From positions 13,789,061 to 13,853,060 of the forward strand of contig CM038912.1 of assembly GCA_021904315.1 (NCBI GenBank): a stretch of DNA of 64,000 bases. The letters are read 5' to 3'. Shown in pieces: positions 1 through 11,150 of the stretch. The notes below the pieces were generated by a model that was not told where the DNA came from, ran no database searches, and was given only the letters and a program-made list of their open reading frames with translations. This stretch comes from Sphagnum magellanicum. Its lineage: Eukaryota > Streptophyta > Sphagnopsida > Sphagnales > Sphagnaceae. The position numbers were made by a program, and so were the translations under genes. Numbering within the stretch: position 1 is the stretch's first letter; each line of letters starts with the position of its first letter.

Positions 1-77
1 CAGATGTGTTTGGAGTGAGGTTAACAATTTGATAAGTATATTTCAGATTATTGAGTGTTTCTAATCTTTTGCTGCAG

Positions 78-2365
78 GGTGTATTGTCTGCAGTGGTTCT
101 CGCAATAAAACCTATGATTCAGCCCTATGAATGGCAATGTCTCCTCCTTCCGGTCATCTTCATCTCCTCCTGATTGCTTCTCTTTTACTTTTTAACAGAT
201 TGGATTAACAGACTTGTTAACAGAGATAGATGATCTCTATTTTTGGTGGTTTTTGGTATTTTTTGCAAATTCTTCTGTGGGACAATTGTGTTTGTTTCTT
301 TATTGATCCATCTTTTGTGCCTGGACAGATCTTACCCAACAAAATGCTTGATTTCCTTGATGCACCTGTACCATTCATTGTGAGTCCTAACTAGCTCATT
401 TCTGGAAAGTAACTCTTTTATGTAAATACTCATAAAAAATGCTAGTAGTTGCAATACCAAGAAAAGCTGGTGATTTGAGCTACTGTGGTGAATAAGAGAG
501 GTCGATGAAGGGCATTTCTATGGTGCTTAAATTCATATATGTCACTGCATATTGTATCTCTTGGTGGACATGACTTTTTACTTGTCAAACCTCAAGCTCT
601 TAACAAGCTTGTTGAACCTGCTTGACATATGGTTTAGGATCTCATGCTTATTTCTTTATACAATGTCTGTCATATCTGGAAGGTGGTGAGTTTGACACTT
701 GATTGGAAATTTCAGGTGGGAGTGCAGCACAAGACTGCTGAAGTCCGATCAAAGTCATCAAATCTCATACGTGTCAACGTCTACAAGGACAAGGTGTGTT
801 TTGCTATTTAGTTGGCATATACTGGTAATGACTGAACTAGAGTCCAAGAAGAGATAGTCTTGGTTAATCTTGAGAAACTTCAGTGCCATTGTGAGATTAT
901 TGCAGGTGACCATGTCATCAATGCCACAGCTGCCACGCCAAAAGGAACTCATGTCAGCCCTTGAGCCATACCATGCAAAATTGGCAGCTGAGAAAGCTTC
1001 AGCAAAAAGACATCCAGTTCATCAATCCAATGGAGCTCAGGTATGTGTGTCTAGACTGGTTTGAAAGAGGCAAAGAGCTTTTTCCCACGCTTAAGGTCAG
1101 TGGAAGCCAGTTATGAATCATGAGTGCCAGGATGTTAAGGCACAGGACAAAACCATTTACTCTGTGTTACCATAAATAAGACTGAAAGTTCCTGGATGTT
1201 CTAGAATGTCAGATTCTGAGCAACTTAGGTAAAAGCAATGTTTGTCCAATGGCTAGTCAGCTTTCCATTGGGTGGGATGCAGATAAGTGCAGTAGAAGGT
1301 TTCCTGGCAGTTTTGAGGAGCTATTTGGAGTCATTGTGTACCAATCTACGGTCACACACTATCACTAATGTGCAATCAAACAATGACAAGGTAGGATATA
1401 TGGTCCTCTTTAGCAATCTTGGTTCCATACGGATGACTTGCTGAAATGAGTAGTGGTAAAAAGCCAATCAGTGCAGTCACATGGTCTATACACACTTAAA
1501 ACCAAAAACTATTGGTGGTTACATCTCCACAGTTTTAGGTGTACCTTCTTTGTGAAGCTTGACCTAGACAGCTCTTGTTGCCTGGATGTTCTTGGATAAA
1601 ATTTTAAGCCATGCTGCAAATTTTGTCTCCATATAAGACCAAGGTGAAATAAGAACAACACATAGTATATTATGTTGAGATATCCTGAATTAAAAGCCTT
1701 GGCTTTCACAAGTCTTCTTTGGTTTGTGCCTAAGTTCAAAATGGAGGCAGACAAACACCCTCATTGCAAAAATTTCCTGCTGATCTTCCAGATCTTGTGA
1801 ACTGAAGTCTCCCCTAGTCTATTAGGCATCATTGATGATTTCCCTTGCATTGCAGCCAGCAGCAGTGCTCAGTTGTTGTAACTACATTCTTCCATTGTCC
1901 AGTTGTCCCTCTTTGCATGTGCTTTTTGTGTTGGAGTCCTGACAGAGTGGCATAAAAAAATTCGTGACCTTGTTGAGACCAAAAATCATGTTTATTATCA
2001 TGCACATAGTTTCTGAGTTTTAACATGACAACTGGAAAAACAGGTATCACTTTTATTGAAGGATAGCTTCATCGATTCATTCCCACCCCGGGACCAGCCA
2101 TTTATCAAGGTACAGATGGACTGACTTGTTGTTTGAGATCCACTGCATGTTGTCAGGAAAAGGTCTTGTGGATTTCTAGCTGACATGTATCAAAATTTGA
2201 TTAAAATTTGCCCTAATATACAGAGCTTGCCAAGTTTAGTAAAACACCTAATTCCCATCTGGAGAGTCTGTTCTTACAGAAGGTTTCACACTTCAGCTTT
2301 TTGCAGATACACAGCTGTTCGCAGTATACACAGATGCAGTGTTGTCAAGCTATCAACATAGTTGA
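78..2365 (+). CDS. DENN-domain protein, C-terminal part (5' end outside window)
   Basis: DENN proteins are usually guanine-nucleotide exchange factors for Rab GTPases on membranes. Seven exons read in phase, all phase 0: 78-152, 329-379, 716-793, 906-1040, 1283-1390, 2044-2109 and 2297-2365 (stop TGA 2363-2365), giving 193 residues. The first exons carry the cDENN core: VLAIKPMIQPYEWQCLLLP, then NKMLDFLDAPVPFI, then a GVQHKT start to the next exon. The last exon ends the dDENN region with LFADTQLFAVYTDAVLSSYQ. Every junction has GT/AG ends, and the order matches plant DENN (AEX-3) domain proteins. The N terminus lies upstream of base 1, and no further exon was recognised in bases 1-77. No frameshift or internal stop is seen, so the gene looks intact here. 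The family is secure; the Rab target is unknown. Confidence 0.85.
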
Positions 2366-5300
2366 GATTCCCATGTACACTAACTTGTTTTCCCTATACG
2401 GAGCCAGCAAAAGGGGTAGACTTTTAAGTTACCACATGAAGGGCAAATGTCAGGGTTTGTAGATGAGAAAGAATCCGACGATATAGTGTGGTCCATACCT
2501 ATTATTTTACAGTCCTTTTCACTTTTCAACCTCATCTGTGGTTGAGAAATCAGGGTGGGGTTTGTATCCACCAGAGAGAGCTAGGGATGCCAGATGTAAT
2601 ATGCTAACTACTAGTGGAGAGTTCAATCTTGCCATGTTGCAATATTTGCAATTGGTATGGTCACACGTTTGGACATACAGGGACGCCTGTGCCACAATGT
2701 TGAAGATAATGATTTGGGTGAGGTTTTTTTCCTTGGAATAGGTGCACTGTAGATAGCATACTAGTAGCCATAATTGAGGCACAGTCCTGGATCCACTTCT
2801 TTAAAATGTCAATAGGAAGGAGTCTCCAGAATGCTAAGTGCACAGGATGGAGACTTAACAATAACTCAATCAGTGTACCCTAAAAGAGTGTTTATACATG
2901 GCCTCCCACATCAGCATCTTGGGAGATTGGTGCAGCTGTCTACTTTTCTGTTCTTTATTTGCAACATACCTTGCTTGGATTTGCCAATTCAGGTATCTTA
3001 GGAGATGGATTCTCAGGAAATTTCTCACAATACTGAAGAGTCTACAACTCAGGAAGGCTTGTGCTTAGTGGAGTCCACTAGATGAGGATGTGGTACAAGA
3101 CCTCAAATTGCATCTTCAGTCTTTTGATGAATTTTGACTGATTCAGGCCATGTGACTGAGGAATGAATTCAGTAGTAATATCTGTAGTGTTGATTTTAGT
3201 GATGATCAAGGGAGAGACCTTTTAAGAAGAAAGAACAAGCAATCTGGTACATCAATGTGAAAAATTTGAAAAGTTGAGGAATAAATTAAAGGGGGTGGGG
3301 AGGGGGGGAGGGTTGGGGTTTTAAGGCTCAGTTATCTTGTTCAAATTATCAATGATTTAAAGTGTCAATGATCTTATCATCAATGGTGAACTTTGAACAT
3401 CCCACAATGATTTTTCCACTTGTTTCATGACTATTTAGATGAGAATTATAACCATGGTCAATGTTTTCCCTTGGGGGTAACAAAGAGAGACCTTTGAATC
3501 ATCCATGATTCCATAATCAATCAAATCGTATGCAACAACATAGAGAGTTCAGATAATTAACTTGCTGAGATTATTGCACCAAGAACCCCTGCTAATGAAA
3601 GGTGTTGCTATTCAACACTGGCTGCTATGTATCCAGATCCAAGTGCTGATTAAATCTGTTTAAGGTGTCCATTGGCTGATACAATGTGTCACATGTGTGA
3701 TTGAGCTACCTGGGAATTTTTTTTGAAATTGATTGTTTGTGTAAGCTTGAATATAATTTATGATTGTTGACCACAACATCAAGACAGTCGAAGCTTTTAC
3801 ACAAAAAAAAGAAGTGATATACAATCTAAACTTGGGCTGTATGTTAGTGTCACTACTAGCAATGATCAACTAATCAATTGATGAAAAAATGAATTAATTT
3901 TGTGAAAATTAACTTCTATTTGAATGCATCTATGCACTTTGAACTGAATTCTTAAATTGAATTCAAATACATGGATTGGAATAGAATAGAATAGAATAGA
4001 ATTCAACAAAATAGAAGTCAATAATTGAATTAAGATTGAAAAGAAATGGGATGCAAATTGATAGAAAAGGTATTCAAAATCTGCTCATGATTATCGTGTT
4101 GGAAAAGAAAAGAAAAAAGTAAAACACAGATATGAAAAGATACTTTTCCATGCCTCTTTCCTTGGGAATGACTAAACAAATTCCAAGCTGGAATTTGCTA
4201 AAACAAAATACTATAGGATCCTATACTCATCTTACTTAAACCAACTCCAATGAATCATTGTCATTGAAATATGTGAACATAAGGTGTGATTTTGCTTTTT
4301 CAAACTCATCACTAAGTAACAAGTGAAGGGAAACTTATGGCTTCGCATTAAAGCCATAAGTACCTTTATTGGCCCTGCCTTGGTAGGCAAGGATATTGTG
4401 TTGAAAACCATTATAAAATATAGTAGTTTCAAGGTGCTTTACCCCTACATAGTAGCCTATTCTTTTTATAATCTCATCATTCAATCTTCCATAAGTGTAA
4501 GGTGAGTTGTTGCATTCACCAAATAAATGAAAATATTATGTTAATTTTATTTATTTATAACATAAACATTCATCCATTATGAATAAAATAAATAAATGGT
4601 GTAGACCAATATAGATGTAGGAGGATCACTATTAATTGGCTAGGATTTTAATAATTTAGGTTTCCAAGTTAAACAATGCACAACAACTATGGGAGAATGC
4701 AAATCGACGTAGGGGTTTCTTGTTTGTCTCCATATGAAGCTCTACCATTGTGATGATTGGCAAGAGCCAATAAGCTTTATAAAAAGGTAGGCAAAAGATG
4801 GAGAGCTCCTAGTATTGGAGATTGTGTAGAGCTTGGTTCATCTTCATCTTTTGATTTCTTTGAAATGTAAAGAATGAGGTACAACAAACAATGGAGCTTG
4901 TGAATGGTTTTGCCAACTAGTGTTACCAATGGAAATGGGCTTCATTTCACTTGTGCTACCTCCTTTAGATGTCTTTCCAAAACAAAGGCTTTGGCCAAAG
5001 TAATCTCACTTAAAACAATGTGGTTAAATCCTCGTTGCTCTTTCCATGTATAGTAACAACATGAGGTTGGATGCTACTATAGTAAGTGCATGATGTTAGT
5101 TGCTAAGTTTAATTGTTGTTTCTTGGCACATGGAGTTTTCTTGGTTCTTGGAATGTAAAGGTTCTAGATATAAGGGTTGGACTGTATATATATATATAAA
5201 GCATTCTACAATGCATATGTAACTCAATGTTTTATGAAATGTGTAATGATTATTGTGCCCTTTGATACAGCTCTCAAATGTCATAAGATTTGTTTTTTTT

Positions 5301-5495
5301 TTTGGCATGTTTAAACCATAGAGTTTTCATGTGAATAAATTGCTTTATATTTATAAGTTATGGGCCCACAACTTGTTTCCAATGCAAGCTGCACCTAGCA
5401 AGTTGTAATATTATCTTTTCTTTGTTCTATTGTTTCAAGCTATTGTGCCTACAATATTTTTGTAAAATCAAGTCGTCATTCTTGTTTTTTTTCCG
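2366..5495. other. Intergenic, no gene seen
   Basis: No conserved protein is readable on either strand. The stretch holds a G-rich motif near 3.3 kb, an ATAGA microsatellite at about 3974-4003 and a short TA run at about 5187-5199. The rest is AT-rich unassigned DNA. The copia fragment begins at about 5.5 kb, but I could not find a convincing 5' LTR or tRNA primer-binding site upstream of it. Confidence 0.5.
3291..3318 (+). repeat. G-rich tract, G-quadruplex motif
   Basis: Five runs of three or more G separated by one or two bases lie between 3291 and 3318, just before a TTTT run. This meets the usual definition of an intramolecular G-quadruplex motif. It is in intergenic DNA 0.9 kb after the DENN stop. 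Confidence 0.6.
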
Positions 5496-5509
5496 TTGTT
5501 GTTGTTAGC

Positions 5510-6805
5510 CATGGTTGATGTCAAGGATGCTTTAAGAAATATTACTAGATTTTTGGGGCAAAACTTTCACATGTGGCATTTCCAGATGAGGGCTTTATTT
5601 CTTGGAAAGGAGTTGATGGATGTGGTAGATGGCACAACTTTGAAACCTCCACCATTAAACATGATATGTCTTATTACATGGATCAAGAAAGATAGTCAAA
5701 CAATGCATCTTTTGTGTCAAGTTGTTGAAGAGAAGATCTTGAAATACGTCATGAGTTGTAGGACCTCAAAAGCAATTTGGAACAAGCTGAAGGAAGTGCA
5801 TGATCAACAGTTGCATGAAAGCATACACCATGTTCAACATTAGTTTTTTGACATCATGATGGAGGAGGTGAAAGCATTGATGAATTCTTGGGAAAGATTG
5901 AAGAAGCTAGAAGTGAACTTACCAATGTTGGAGATAATCCTTTCACTGATGACACTGTCATGACTAAGGTTTGAATTATTTGCTAGCATGCTATAAAACA
6001 TTTTCTCATCTTGGGAGAATGTTCATGTTCCTAATGTTGAGCAAACCATCAGCAGCATGGTGGGGTGATTAATCGGAGAAGAAGCTAAGATGAAGGATGT
6101 TGAAAATCAAAAAACCAACAAGGGTGGAGGAACCACGGCATACACTGCCTTTTTTTAATCCAAGAATGGTATGCCATTTGAAAAACTGATGTTTACTAGG
6201 GAACAACATGAGCAATGGAAGAAGGAGATTGCTGAACAAAAAAAAACCATGCCTAACAAGAGTCAAGAGAGTGCAATGTGAAAAAGAAAACACTTGAAGG
6301 GAAAGAAGAAACCACATGTGTGATTGGGCGGGGGGAAAGACCCATCAAACCTTCATGGTGTCAACCCCTGGCCATTGTTCAAACAATTGGTACATGGATA
6401 GTTGCTATTCACATCACATGAACCAACACAAAGAGTCGTTTTCAACCTACTAAAACATATTTGGAAAGAAGCAGCTGGTAGAAGGGATCGAAGGAGTGGT
6501 ATTGTATGCCCAAAGCATAAGCAACATAGTTTTTAAAACATGGATTGATGGCAAGGAGAAGACATGCATTCTCAAGGATGTCATCCATGTTCCCAAGCTC
6601 AACAAAAATTAGTTTTCAACATCCCAAGGAATTCAAAAGGGAATAAATATTCTCCATACTAGAGAAGGGTGTTGGCTATTAACCATAAGTGAGGTGGTAG
6701 TAAACGGTGTTGAAGAATCTGGCATATACTAACTCCTTATGACCATAGAATCACCATCATATTGTAGCAACTAGAATGCATTCTCTACCAATGTTAGAGT
6801 CCTGA
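5510..6805 (+). mobile_element. Ty1/copia retrotransposon fragment, gag and protease part (degenerate)
   Basis: The open stretch 5510-5843 reads as a copia-type gag (UBN2-like), with LGQNFHMWHFQMRALF near the start and TSKAIWNKLKEVHDQQLHES near its end. It is followed after stops and frameshifts by more gag-like sequence. At about 6380-6720 the protease is readable: NNWYMDSCYSHHMNQHK, then KTCILKDVIHVPKLNKN. The catalytic D-S/T-G triad appears as DSC, so the active site is broken. Several in-frame stops show that this is a relic. The reading stops at 6805, where a CACTA element begins, and resumes with the integrase side at 9912. No LTR was identified. Confidence 0.75.
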
Positions 6806-7149
6806 CACTAGTAGAAATCAGCCAAAATGTAACCATTCAATTTACGATTACATGCGACTTATAGTCATTTGAGACTAGATTTGAGAATATTTGCAACTAC
6901 AAGACCAACTTTCAATTATTTTGGTCATTTTCACAACTATGATACAACTATTAGAAATTTCATCCCATTGGTTACATCAATTTTACATTTATTTTCATCC
7001 ATTAATAGGTTGATATGTCCCATTAGTCGCAATAGTCACCAAATTAGTTACATCTTAAAGGTATTCTACAATGACATAGGGGTATATTTTAATGTATGTA
7101 CTAAAATTATATATATATATATATAATATGCATACATATGTATATTGTT

Positions 7150-8100
7150 CATATAATGAATCGCAAAATTAATATTTGAACTTTGAATTTTTTTATTCAA
7201 ATATGAAAATTATTATTTCAATTGTTTAAAACATTATTTAAATTTGAAAATTTTGATTTGAATATGATATTTTCAATTCAAAAAGATTGATTTGATCTAA
7301 AAATTGATTTTGAATTCTAAATTAATATTTTCGAATCCAAAAATTAGTAATGGATCATAAAAATGGAATATTTTGAATATTCCATTTAATTTTGAATATT
7401 TTTTGTGAATATGAAAATTTATATTTCAGCTATGAAATTTTTTCATTTATATTTTAAATAATCATTTAATTCGAACCTGAAATTTAGATTCCAAATTATT
7501 ATTTTAGATTTTCAAAATTAATACTTCAAGTCTGAAAATTAGTAATTGAGTTTAAAAATGGACATTTCAATTTTGAATATTGTTATTTGAATATGAAAAT
7601 TAACATTTCAATTCTGAAAATTGTTATTTAAATTCAAAAAACTTATTTGATCTCAAAACTGATATTTGAATTCTAAATTATTATTTTTGAATTAAAAATT
7701 TATTATTTCAATTTATAAAACTTTATTGACTCTAAAAATTGGCAACTTGATTTTAAATATTTTTATTTCAACTTCAAATTTGATATTTGAATTTTGAAGT
7801 TTAAAATTTAAATTGTAAGAAATTATTTGACTTGAAAGTTGAAATTGGAATTCCAAATTATTATTTTGGATTCTCAAAATTAATATTTCAATTCAGAAAA
7901 TTATTAATTGAGTCTTCAAATGCAAATTTTAATTTTGAATATTATTATTTGAATCTGAAAGTTAACATTTCAATTCTGAAATTTGTTATTTAACTTCTAA
8001 AAACTTCTAAAAATGATATTTGAATTCTGAATTACTATTTTGGAATTTTAAATTTATAATTTAATTCAAAAAATTATTGATTGAATTTCAAGGGTTTTTT
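7150..8100. repeat. AT-rich tandem array, ~178-bp period, about five diverged copies
   Basis: The marker ATTCYRAATTA(A/T)TATTT recurs at about 7314, 7488, 7670, 7850 and 8024, giving spacings of 174, 182, 180 and 174 bp. The intervening text (for example the AATTAACATTTCAATTCTGA segment at about 7600 and again at about 7955) also lines up. Alternate units are more alike, which suggests a 360-bp dimer. The copies are clearly diverged, and the array lies wholly inside the CACTA-like element. Confidence 0.65.
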
Positions 8101-9289
8101 TACTAGTGCTATCCATAATAAATCACTTTTATAAATAATTATAAATGATTATGTTTATTAAATCTAAGTGACACTAAATAATTATTGTTATGACATAGAT
8201 TTGTATATTATATAATTTATATTATTATATTGGAAGAAATTAATTAATTAAATGAATTTGACATTATTTTAAAATCATTGTAATTATTTCATATAAGAAT
8301 TAATTAGTATGTGCATGATTATTTTCTAATTGAACATAATTATTCACATTCTTTAATTTATAACTTCAAACCTGAATTAAAAATTTGGAAAAATTATAGT
8401 GTAGTTTAAATAATTATTTTACTGATTTTAATTTCACGAATTATTATACAATAATATTATCTTAAAAAATTCTGTGATTAATCATCTATGATAAATATTT
8501 TATAGTAATTTTACAGTAATTACGAAAATTAATGTTATGTTTAACAAATTATTGTATTTATAGTTAATAATTACCAAGAGAATCTTTTTTTGACTTATAA
8601 TAATTTTCACAAAAATAAATTTTATTATAAAATAAATAATGTAATTAGTTGAATAATAATTCTTCAAAATTTTGTGTAAGAATTTACTTTCTAATAACAA
8701 TTGTTAATTCATGATATATAATTTTAAAATAAATATTTAAAATATTTAATTTTAAATTATAGTCATTAAATTAATTTCATATTAATTATATTATATATAG
8801 CTCGATCAGATTCTGAAAAGTAATTAAATATTTTTAAATATTTTATTATTTATAAGTTATGTATTAATAACTTATGAGTAACTAGATAGCTAGTTTGTCA
8901 AATATGAAGAAAATATTACTTATTTAAGTAATTGATAATGAATACTGAATATTTGTAGTGTATAGTTTATCATTTAAATATATGTAAATTTCATAATTAT
9001 GAATTAAATGATTATTTAATTATCTAGTACTTGAATTGTTTAAAAATCTAAAAACCTTAAAAGTAAGGGATGAAGAAAGTTTTGGATTTACAACTTAGTT
9101 TGTAAGGAAGTTGCAACTTCAAAACTTATCTCATATTGTTTGTTCTCCATTCCTATTTTGAACACTATATAAACAAAAGGGTGTGCCTATGCAATTTCAC
9201 ATTAAGAAGTTTGTGCACATGGGATGAGTTAATCAAAAGGCGCAACCCAAAACAAAAAAACAAATAATGCACAATTCTAAAGTACATAC

Positions 9290-9490
9290 CTCCCCAACCT
9301 ACTTATGTATTTAGTTAGGTAAGTACCTAGTTTGACCTACCCATCTAAGTCAACCTATGTACCTACCTACTTAAGTACCTACCTATATGAGTGGGTATTT
9401 AACTTAGGAAGGTAAAACCTACCTATTTATTTTTTAACCTAAGTAGGTAGGTAGGTAGGTAGGTAAGGATTGTAGGCACCTATTTATGTA
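9290..9490. repeat. ACCT/AGGT tetranucleotide-rich stretch with inverted arms
   Basis: Degenerate ACCTACCT runs (9290-9430) face a cleaner run of AGGT repeats at about 9440-9465, so the segment can fold back on itself. It lies in the right half of the CACTA-like element. No function is implied. Confidence 0.6.
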
Positions 9491-9911
9491 CCTACCAACC
9501 TAATATTAATATTTTTATTAAATTAATTTTTAAATGTCACGTGGCATATTTACATTGGGCCACATGTCATAATATAAAATCATCCAAGTCTTTGAATTGA
9601 ACGTTTTAGATTATTTCAAAATAATAATAATAATAATCATATATTAAGACACGTGGCAACACATGATTTGCTTTCAATTGTGACCAAAATAGTTGCATAT
9701 TAGTCGCATGTGACAATACGTATACAATGGAGTCAAAGGATGAAATGTATTTGTTGACTTTTTCTTTCATACAATACTCTTTGTCATTTGCGATTAGTTT
9801 ATCACATGCGATTTGTCTTAGGCGACTAAAAAGATTTTAATTGCAAAAAGTTTCTTGCAACTAAAATTTAGTCGCAAAGAGCAATCGAAAATACATGTTT
9901 TTCTTCTAGTG

Positions 9912-10475
9912 CGAGCAAGAAGGACAACACCCAAAGTCTCGATGCTTGGCACAATAGACTTAGTCATGTGCATCACAACATGATCAGGCAAATGGAAATC
10001 AAAGACATGGTTGATGGGTTGGTAATAAATGGGAGTGGAGAGGATCCACCTTTTTGTGTAGGTTGTGTTTATGGAAAAAATCACAAAAAGCCTTTCCCGT
10101 GGAAGGAGCATTAAGAGAAGGCTAAAGAAATTGGTGATTTGGTTCATTGTAATCTTTGTGGACCCATCAACACACCCATTATTGGTAGAGCAAATTATTT
10201 TGTTCTATTCAAGGATGACCACTCTGGTTTTAAGGTCATTTATTGCATTAAGGAAAAGCCAACTATCCCCAAAACTTGGTACCTACTCAATTGCATTGGT
10301 AGTTAGATGTTTGTAAACTCAATGACCCCATATCAAATGTGATATAAGGTAAAGTTGTTGGTCATTGATGTTCACATTTTTGGTTCAAGTGCCTATGTCC
10401 ATATCCCTAAAGAATTTAGAAGGAAGTTGGCACTATTAGAAAACATGTACCCATACCATTCAACATACCACCCAT
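9912..10475 (+). mobile_element. Ty1/copia fragment, GAG-pre-integrase and integrase part (degenerate)
   Basis: This continues the copia relic on the far side of the CACTA insertion. AWHNRLSHVHHNMIRQME is a GAG-pre-integrase motif. It is followed by CVGCVYGKNHKKPFP and GDLVHCNLCGP--RANYFVLFKDDHSGF from the start of the integrase core, then IFGSSAYVHIPKEFRRKL further on. Stops interrupt the frame, for example after PFPWKEH. Reverse transcriptase and RNase H are missing: the reading dies near 10475, where GT-rich minisatellite DNA begins. Confidence 0.75.
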
Positions 10476-10484
10476 TTTTGTAAT

Positions 10485-11150
10485 GGTTTCTAGCAAAACC
10501 ACCATAGTGGTTTTGTGGTTTCCTTGGTGGTTTAATCTAGTGGTTGGTCATGTGTGGCAAAGAACACCACTCAAGGTCCACCCAAATCAGTTTTGGTGGT
10601 CACCTAGTGGTATTGTAAGTGGGGATTTTTTTATTAAATAAATATTTATAAAAAAATATTTTTAGGTAGTTAGGGTGGGGGGGGCGGGGTGGGGGGGGGT
10701 GAGTGGTTTTATTACAAGTGGTCTTATGGTGGGTTGGTGTGGGTGTATGTGGGGTGTTAATGAATTTTGTGTGGTTTGTACCAATTTGGTGGTGGCATCC
10801 TAAGTTGTTTACTTAGTGGTTTTAGGGTGTAGTCTTGGGTTAGGGTTATTAATGGGGTTAGGGTGATTCCCTTAGTGGCTTTAGGGTGTTGTTGTGAGTG
10901 GGATTAGGGTGGCTTCCTTGATAGTTTCATAGGTGATGTTGTGTTATGGGTGGGTTGTATGTGGTTTTATTGGTGGTTTTAGGAGTGTTTTTCTTAGTGA
11001 TGTTTAGGATGGTTCCTAAGTGAGTTTATGGTGGACTTGTAGGTGGGGTTATGTGTGGTTTTCAGTGTTTTTTTTTTGGGTGGGCTACAGGTGAATTTCT
11101 TGGTGGGCTTTGTTGGTGGTACATGGGTGGCGTTTAGGGTGGTTTTATGG
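10485..11150 (+). repeat. GT-rich degenerate minisatellite with poly-G tract
   Basis: Imperfect repeats built on GGTGGTTTTAGGGTG and TTCCTTAGTGG fill this stretch, with a G-rich run at about 10676-10699 that could form a G-quadruplex. TTAGGG-like words are frequent, but they are scattered and interrupted, so this is not an ordinary telomere array. Confidence 0.6.

Larger units (their letters stand above)
6806..9911. mobile_element. CACTA-like DNA transposon, non-autonomous, inserted in the copia fragment
   Basis: The element starts CACTAGTAGAAAT at 6806 and ends TTTTCTTCTAGTG at 9911. These are near-perfect terminal inverted repeats of the CACTA (En/Spm) type. Subterminal copies of GCGACTAAA / TTTAGTCGC-like motifs cluster near both ends (7020-7040, and 9690-9890), as is usual for CACTA elements. 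The flanks are TGA on the left and CGA on the right, an imperfect 3-bp target-site duplication. Removing it rejoins copia protease-side and integrase-side sequence. No transposase is readable inside; the interior is AT-rich and holds a tandem array. The 3.1-kb length suggests a deletion derivative mobilised in trans. Confidence 0.75.

Noticed and set aside
10800-10900. TTAGGG words suggesting an interstitial telomere
   Set aside because: They are scattered in a GT-rich minisatellite with no tandem heptamer run.
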